From contig SGPL01000217.1 of the NCBI GenBank assembly GCA_004802705.1, forward strand, positions 1-51,254: 51,254 bases of DNA, written 5' to 3'. Positions 44,668 to 51,254 of the stretch are shown here, piece after piece. The position numbers and the translations under genes were made by a program. Within the stretch, counting starts at the first letter, position 1. The number at the start of each line of letters is the position of its first letter. A model generated the notes under the pieces. It had not been told where the DNA came from. It ran no database searches and saw only the letters and a list, made by a program, of their open reading frames with translations. The DNA is from Bondarzewia mesenterica. Lineage: Eukaryota > Basidiomycota > Agaricomycetes > Russulales > Bondarzewiaceae.

Positions 44668-47600
44668 TTAGAACCTCCGCGCGCCGCCGACCAAGCCCTC
44701 AATCGAGTGATGCTCGAGATCGTTCCTCGCCTTCAAAATCGACGCGTGCATCTCCTTCATCGCGTTCCCGAGCTTGACGCCGAACCGNCTGAGGATATCC
44801 TTCTGCCACGCGTCGTACTTGGCGTTCACCCGCGCCTGCACCTGCTCGTAGTCGATGACGCACACGCCGAACGACTTCTGCGTCTCGGACGTGTCGAACG
44901 TGGACCGCGCCTTCTTGATCTCCGTCAAGAGCTGCTGCCAGTGCGCCAGCGAGTCGCCCAATCGGTTGAAGACGTATTCCGCCTCGAGATCCCAAAGGGA
45001 CTGGAACTGGAACCACTTGCCGACGTAATCCTTCANTTGCTGTACCTTGTTCTCGACGAGCGCGAATGGCCGTTGGAGAGTGTTGTCAGGAAAGTGGGTC
45101 AACTGTCAAACCAAGAAGTGAGCGTTGTATTCGACATGACTCATGACACGGGAATACGTACTAAGGAAGTATATGTTGTCTCGAAAGCGGCGGCGCCTTG
45201 CATCTGAAGACCGATCTCGTAACGAGAGCTTTGTATCCGTCTCAANCGGCATATNACNCCTATGTATAGAGTGAATCGGGATCAGCTGGATTGAGCCTTC
45301 GAAGAACGTACCAAGCCAATCATGCAGCTGATTGATCCATGTCTGGCGTGCATACTCTATTGGCGGGTCAAGGAAGATGACCTGGTTTTGTATCCGGATC
45401 TCATGGACAATGGGCTTCAAGGTCATGCTACCTTCGAGGAACTAGAAGGGCTTAAGCANGACCTTAACNACATNATCCTATCAACACACCTTCTCATTGT
45501 ATCTTTTGTCTCCGCGCCGCTTGTTNGCAACTAAAACCGCATCTCGACGTGTNTCGCCATCATCCATCCGGTCAAACTCTTGGCACCAGACTTGGATGAT
45601 GTGGGTCAGCCGTTGGAGAAGAATCGCCTCAATCTTTTGGTCTAGCTCTGCTACCCACTGATCGAGGTTTGCATAGCCCTCCAAATTCAGTCTGTCAATC
45701 TGATCGCCAATGAACGAAACAAAAATGAACAAGGTGCCAAAAGCAGACGCGTGTATAGGCTCACAGCGGCTTGTATACGGCTGAGAAGTTCGGCAAATGC
45801 TTCCGACGTATACGAACACGTAGCCAAATCTTCCACAGCGCGAAGGATGTCCTTGTAGAGATCGATGACGTTATTTGTCTTGTCCTGAAAGGAAGTCAGT
45901 ACGAAACGCCTTGAGTCTGAGGTTGAAGACGCACCTGCAGAACGGACACGACGCTGGCAAACTCTCGGACGAATTGTATGTGCCGATTATCGCGGCCGTC
46001 GCCACTGGAGACATAACGAGCGGCATCGTATTGGCTCACGAAATGATCCCATTTGATGTTCATGCCTAAACGTGCCCGTCAGACCTCCCTTACTGTGCAT
46101 GTCGGAAACCGCACTTGCCTCGCGTGATCATCCTCTGCGCTTCGTTCCGGTATTCGGCGACAAGCCATTCGATTCCCTTGTTATTCTCCACGAGATCCAA
46201 GGTCTGCCCGTACGTGCGCACGGTCTCCATCAGACTGACCGCATGTGGGTACACCCGCTTCGCGTCCTTAGCCATGTTGGTGATAGCATGTGGGACTTGG
46301 AAATTGAGCCAGAGTAGATTCCGAACCTCCTTGAACAGAGTGATGATTTGTGGATCGAAGTTGACCGCGAGCTGGAACCCGCCCCCGCGCAACCGCACGA
46401 TCTCGAATAGTCGACCATTGACACCCATATCTCGTCGATTGATATCGTGCAGCCATGCTTCGTAGACCGGCCGAGTATCGAGCTTTTTACGGAAAGCGGA
46501 GCTCTCGGATTGCAGCTTTTGACCTTCGGCGTACAGCTCCCATCCTTTACCCAGGACATCCTCCACACGCTTCATGTAAGTCAGAAGTTGTCGCTCGATC
46601 TGCCGTGCCCAGATGATGGCTCCGGCTATTGGAGGTAGATCGCGCATCTGAGACATGTGATAGGCTTCGGAGTAGCGATATTGCGTTTTGAACTAAAACT
46701 ATCGTCAGGCCAAACGCGAGCGAAGTAGAGCGAAAGGATGCTACCTTGTCATGCAAACGCTTGATATCCTCCTTCACCGAGTCGATCAGCTGCGTCTGGT
46801 ACTCTTGGATAGCACCACGGATCTATACACGGTCGCATGAGGGAAGGTTCAGAAAGGCATGAACCAGAGCCGCTACCTTTGGTCGCACGAACAACGCGTT
46901 GAACTTGGAAAACACTCGGAACATCTCGTTGGCATTCCGAGCCGTCCCAAGTCGGTCCCGCAGTCGTGAGATGATCTGATTTTCAACGCGAGCAACACGC
47001 TCGTTATACGCGTTTTCCGCAGTTACCCAGATCTCCGTGCCCTCTGTCATTCCGGTCAGTCATGCTCTAGTGCAAAAGTGATGATACGCTCACCAGTAGA
47101 CACGTCAAGGACGTCGATGCGCTTCATGACCTCATATGCCTCTTTCACCTCTTCCTCCATATCCATCCCACCAACCTCCATTCCCACTGCTCCAAGGCCC
47201 TTCGTGGGCCCCGTCATCACGGCGAGCTGCTCGTGTTGCTTACGCCAGTCACGCAAGTATCGCGTACGCTCCTGCAGCTTTGCATGGGCAGGAACGACCT
47301 TGATGGGGATGAACCTCTCCGATCGCTTTCGCGTCACCTCGCGAGCGACGTTCGTGAACTCCTTGATTAAGTCGTCCCACGTGCGAAAGATATTCATCGT
47401 CTGACCGAGCAAACGTTCAAACGTTTCGTAAGGTGTATAAAGGAGGCGGTGTGATGTGAGGATGCGGAGGAGCTGGTCGTTGAAGTCACGCGAGATGGCT
47501 TCCACGAGGGGGAGGGCGCGTCGGATGGGGTAGGGGGAAAGTTTAAGTTTACGATTGATGTGGCCAAAAATGAGAACGAGAGCTTCTTGAATCTTGTCAA

Positions 47601-48999
47601 GGTCTGGCGCCGAAAGCAGCTCGTTGAGCGGGAAATCCTTCATGAGCTGGTTATATTTGTGAACTAGTTGAAACGTTCAGCAAGTGTACAGAAATTAATC
47701 AGAAGGACGCACCATTATCTGTAGCGTCTTTCAGACCAGTATCTGCAATGAAGCTGACAGTGGCATGGAATCGTTTCGCGTTCCGAAGGCAGTCCATGAC
47801 CATTGTTACCTCCTCACTCCTCAATTGAGTCTCAATGCCTTCTAATGCTCTTTCGAGGCTCAACCAAAAGTTTATCTCCTGTGAAGCTGTCCCAGATGCT
47901 ACATCGCGATTCAGCTTCGTGACTGCTTGGATGGACTTGATCCAGGTGTTGACATGCGCGTGGAGGGTATTGAGAAAGCTACTGTCGCTGAGCAGTTTCG
48001 GCGGGATATGTGATATATTTGGACGAGTACCTGAGGCTTGGGCCTGTGAGATCAGAGTCAATTTTCAATAAGAGACGGGCTGTCATCAGCAATGCTTGCC
48101 TGCTCGACTGCTTTCTGAATGACAGGATGAATGATGAGATGAGTTTCTGGAATTTCAACGTTCTGCTGCAGATGTAAAAGAGAGAGCTCCAATTCGGCGA
48201 ATTTCTTTTTGGTCATTGGGATACCTGCAGAATGGGTAGAGTTTCAATACATCAATATGAAGAAGTCACCAGTGCATCCATTGTATCTACGCGGAGGTCC
48301 TACATGAAATGCATAGGATCTGGGTTTTTGACAGACGATGAGGCTAAGTCAAGTGACTAGATTGGATGCTCCAGACATCCGGTTGAAGAGGCGTAGACCC
48401 TACCGTTCACCGGGAAATTAATTCACTCACCCATTTTGCTGTCCCCATCCTTACCACCGCCGCGTGCTCCGACAAACGCATCAAACCAGGGCTTCACGCC
48501 GTTGCTGACGACAGCGTGAAGACTCTCGTATGGTGTCTCTTCACCACCAAACAAGTTGAGGATATGAAGTTGTGTAGCAAGGGGGGAAAGAGGATCGAGC
48601 GTTGCGCCTCGCTTAATGAGGGCGAGCGTCGTGGTGTTGGAAGGGGTATATGTTAGATGCGATGTGATATGATATGTATACGTCGGAGGTGCATCGTCTA
48701 GCGCGGCTGAGGGTCAAATCGTCGCGTCCGAGGGCGGTCGCACACTCACCTTCGACCTCGTCTCTTTTCTTTACAACATAGATTACACCGCCGCCTTCCG
48801 CGGCGAATCGGGCGATCCGCTCGTCAAATTCATCATCAAAAATGGATTCTAAATCAGCTGGGGATGCTCCGAGGACAGGTGGAAGGAGAGAGAGGAGATA
48901 CGAGCGGAAGACGGAAGAGTCGAAGGAGGTTGCGGGCTCGTCATGAGGGATCACACCATTGCCGTTAGTGGTCGTTACTGGGGTATATGGGGGCTCCAT
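44668..48999 (-). CDS. dhc1: Dynein heavy chain tail protein without motor domain (Dhc1 type)
   Basis: A many-exon minus-strand gene starting [15 protein letters not shown] at 48999 and stopping at 44668, on the order of 1,000-1,100 residues. Blocks recognised as the cytoplasmic dynein heavy chain tail (DHC_N1) include HSLL-type N-terminal helices and [20 protein letters not shown]. Downstream are [32 protein letters not shown] (46700-46590), [76 protein letters not shown] (45390-45310), and finally FEFQSLWDL-like [14 protein letters not shown]. The last recognisable block, LEHHSIEG, is where other dyneins continue into the linker and six AAA modules; here the frame stops eight residues later. 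Agaricomycetes are known to encode the heavy chain in two genes, the tail (dhc1) supplying dimerisation and the motor (dhc2) elsewhere. This gene fits dhc1. A few N lie in the 3' exons. Confidence 0.85.
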
Positions 49000-49487
49000 G
49001 TCGAGTACAAAACGTCCCCTGTCTTCAACTGCAGGAGACGCAGGAAAGCTCTATTGCGATCCGGGATTGTTCTTGGAAGAATTACCAAATGCTCAGGCAA
49101 GGTGTCGCGGCAGTGGTGGCTGATGGAAGTCTGCGAATGGGAGAAACGATGAGATACACACAACACGATCAAGCTGATAGATATACCTTGGAAACGCGTA
49201 AAAAGAGTGAATTTTCCGCGCACAGAAGCTGGTGTTGTCGGCGTCGTCGTCGCGGATGGCAGCCAGTGCTCAGGCGGGCCAACGCGCATCGTGGGTAAAT
49301 CTTTCAGACTCCGCTGGCTTTGTAGGCTCAAGCAGTCAAGCTCAAGACTGTGATCAATGATTGATCATCCACCTGGCGTTCTGCCAGCGCTGAAAAATGT
49401 GAGCCGGAATGTAAGATGCAGAAGGGGAAAAAAATAGGACATTTTGAAAGACTAAATAAGAAAACAAGTCTACACTGCAAAAAAAAA

Positions 49488-49561
49488 TGATTCGACCCAG
49501 GCTCGAACTGAGGACCTTCTGTGTGTTAGACAGATGCGATAACCAACTACGCCATCGAACC
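49488..49561 (-). tRNA. tRNA-Val (AAC)
   Basis: The minus strand folds fully. The acceptor stem is GGTTCGA with TCGAATC, the D arm GCG/CGC, the anticodon stem TCTGT/ACAGA with loop CTAACAC (anticodon AAC), and the T arm CTCAG-TTCGAGC-CTGGG. Discriminator A at 49488. There is no intron. A poly-T run follows directly downstream (poly-A at 49480-49487 on the plus strand), fitting an RNA polymerase III terminator. Confidence 0.93.
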
Positions 49562-49662
49562 ATACTTCAAGTAAAGGATATATTATTATTATAGCAAACA
49601 TAGAATATGCACTCCCGAATGTAGGACATCCATCAACATGACACAGGTATATCCAAGGTATA

Positions 49663-50750
49663 TCAGAGAGGAAAGTTATACTTTCGTCTAGCCCGTCTTT
49701 CCACAAATGACGGCCAGAGACAGCCCAAAATATGCCCCAACCAGTAAAATTGCGGCATGAAGACAATGCCCTCGCGGTTGTCAATGGCACGAACAGCCCG
49801 AGCGGCAACCGCGGTCCTCTTAAGCCCGTGCTTATTGGGGTCTGCCTCACGCGTCGGACCCGAGTCGACGGCAGAAGCGCGAAAATCGCCTTCGACTGTT
49901 GAGGGAAGTAGATAGGAAAAAGCAATGTTTGGATGTTCGATGGAGAGGGAACGGTAGAGCATGAGAGATGCGGCTTTTGTCGATGCATAAAGTGTGCGCG
50001 TCGGCGCGGGGAATACCGCAGCGAGAGAGGATATGAGATGGATAGAAGGCGATGGAGACTTTGACATGAAGGGGATCTGTTGGATGATAGGACAAGCCAG
50101 AAATATGAGATACAAGAAGGGAAGGGCGTCGGGGAAAACGTATACCAATGTGACAGCAGAGACAAGGGGTCCCAGGTAATTTCCCTTAGTCGCGGCCAAA
50201 GCAATGTCGGCAGTTCTCCGTACACCCTCCACGGTTGGCAAACCAGCATCGGAAGTCTGACCATCAACGCCGGCTACATGCAGCAACGGCTGAAGGGCTG
50301 ATACACCCGCAGAAACAACAAGGGTATCCAAAACACCCCATTCTGCGCACGCCATGAATATGATGAATGGCAAGAGTCGCATCTCTTACCTTGTTCCAAA
50401 ACTGTCCGTACACGAATCATATCATCTGCATCCGAAAAATCGGCCTTGATGCTCACTACTCGGTTTGAAGACGCAGGTTCGGCATCTTTCAATAATCCCT
50501 CGCACTCCACGCGTACTGTTTCTAACTCCTCTCCTCTCCTTCCAACTATACACAGCTTGGCGCCCCGTTCTGCATATATGTGGGCTATAGCGCGCCCGAT
50601 TCCACTAGATGCGCCTATAACCAGAACTCGCTCTGAATAGTTCGGGATAGCATCTGAACGCCGTTTGCGAGAGAGAGGCCGAAGAGCAAGCCAAAACGAA
50701 AGTGACAGGCCTAGAAGGAGTAGGGAGCTCGGCATGAAAGGGATGGCCAT
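49663..50750 (-). CDS. Membrane-anchored short-chain dehydrogenase/reductase
   Basis: Three minus-strand exons in frame: 50750-50390, 50342-50146, 50076-49663 (323 residues). Residues 7-24 are a hydrophobic anchor, followed by a basic patch (RPLSRKRR). The Rossmann fold begins VLVIGASSGIGRAIAHIYAERGA (TGxxxGIG-type NAD(P) site), with DTLVVSAGVS (NNAG equivalent), HLISSLAA holding the catalytic Ser, and YASTKAA holding the YxxxK Tyr and Lys. It ends with basic RRARRKYNFPL. The layout resembles 11-beta-hydroxysteroid-dehydrogenase-like or 3-ketodihydrosphingosine-reductase-like SDRs of the ER membrane. The substrate cannot be told from the sequence. The TGxxxGIG Thr/Gly is Gly-Ala here. Confidence 0.88.

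Positions 50751-51254
<504 letters not shown>

Overview
The window is nuclear DNA of a filamentous basidiomycete, most likely an Agaricomycete (mushroom-forming fungus). Genes are dense on both strands and nearly all are cut by GT-AG introns of about 45-70 bases. Several families present are typical of mushrooms: F-box/LRR proteins, a DUF6697-like protein, a 5-hmdU-DNA-kinase-type helical protein with a chromodomain, a motor-less dynein heavy chain tail, and a PL1 pectate lyase. All exon models below were joined by eye from reading frame, splice consensus and family memory.

1-11 kb: a CaMK-type protein kinase gene (4480-6884) lies head-to-head with a decayed copy of its own promoter and first exons at the left edge. 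Between them sit a small mitochondrial membrane protein and an F-box gene. A GNAT-type acetyltransferase gene with one in-frame stop and a second F-box-like gene follow.

11-18.5 kb: housekeeping genes. They are a pyridoxamine-phosphate-oxidase-like flavoprotein with a membrane tail, a DUF6697-like coiled-coil protein, the E2 subunit of branched-chain ketoacid dehydrogenase, and a mitochondrial ribosomal protein with an RNase III fold.

18.5-24 kb: an accessory island. Two decayed fragments of mitochondrial Hsp70 genes flank a decayed kinase fragment. Next comes a protein joining the helical domain of thymine-hypermodification enzymes to a chromodomain; it is readable only if two single-base homopolymer excesses are discounted.

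24-39.3 kb: cullin-4, a BCS1-like AAA ATPase (model unresolved in the middle), mitochondrial phosphatidylserine decarboxylase, a split tRNA-Cys gene, a ChaC-type gamma-glutamylcyclotransferase, a CNNM/Mam3-type DUF21-CBS membrane protein, and the tRNA m5U54 methyltransferase Trm2.

39.3-51.25 kb: a 5'-incomplete pectate lyase with a 5-base exon, a branched-chain aminotransferase, the tail-only dynein heavy chain (Dhc1 type), tRNA-Val, and a membrane-anchored short-chain dehydrogenase. Base quality is poor (scattered N) at about 32.0-36.1 kb and 43.8-45.6 kb, and some apparent frameshifts may be sequencing errors. The E2 subunit and the aminotransferase both serve branched-chain amino-acid catabolism but lie 26 kb apart. 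Otherwise neighbours look functionally unrelated, as is usual for fungal chromosomes.
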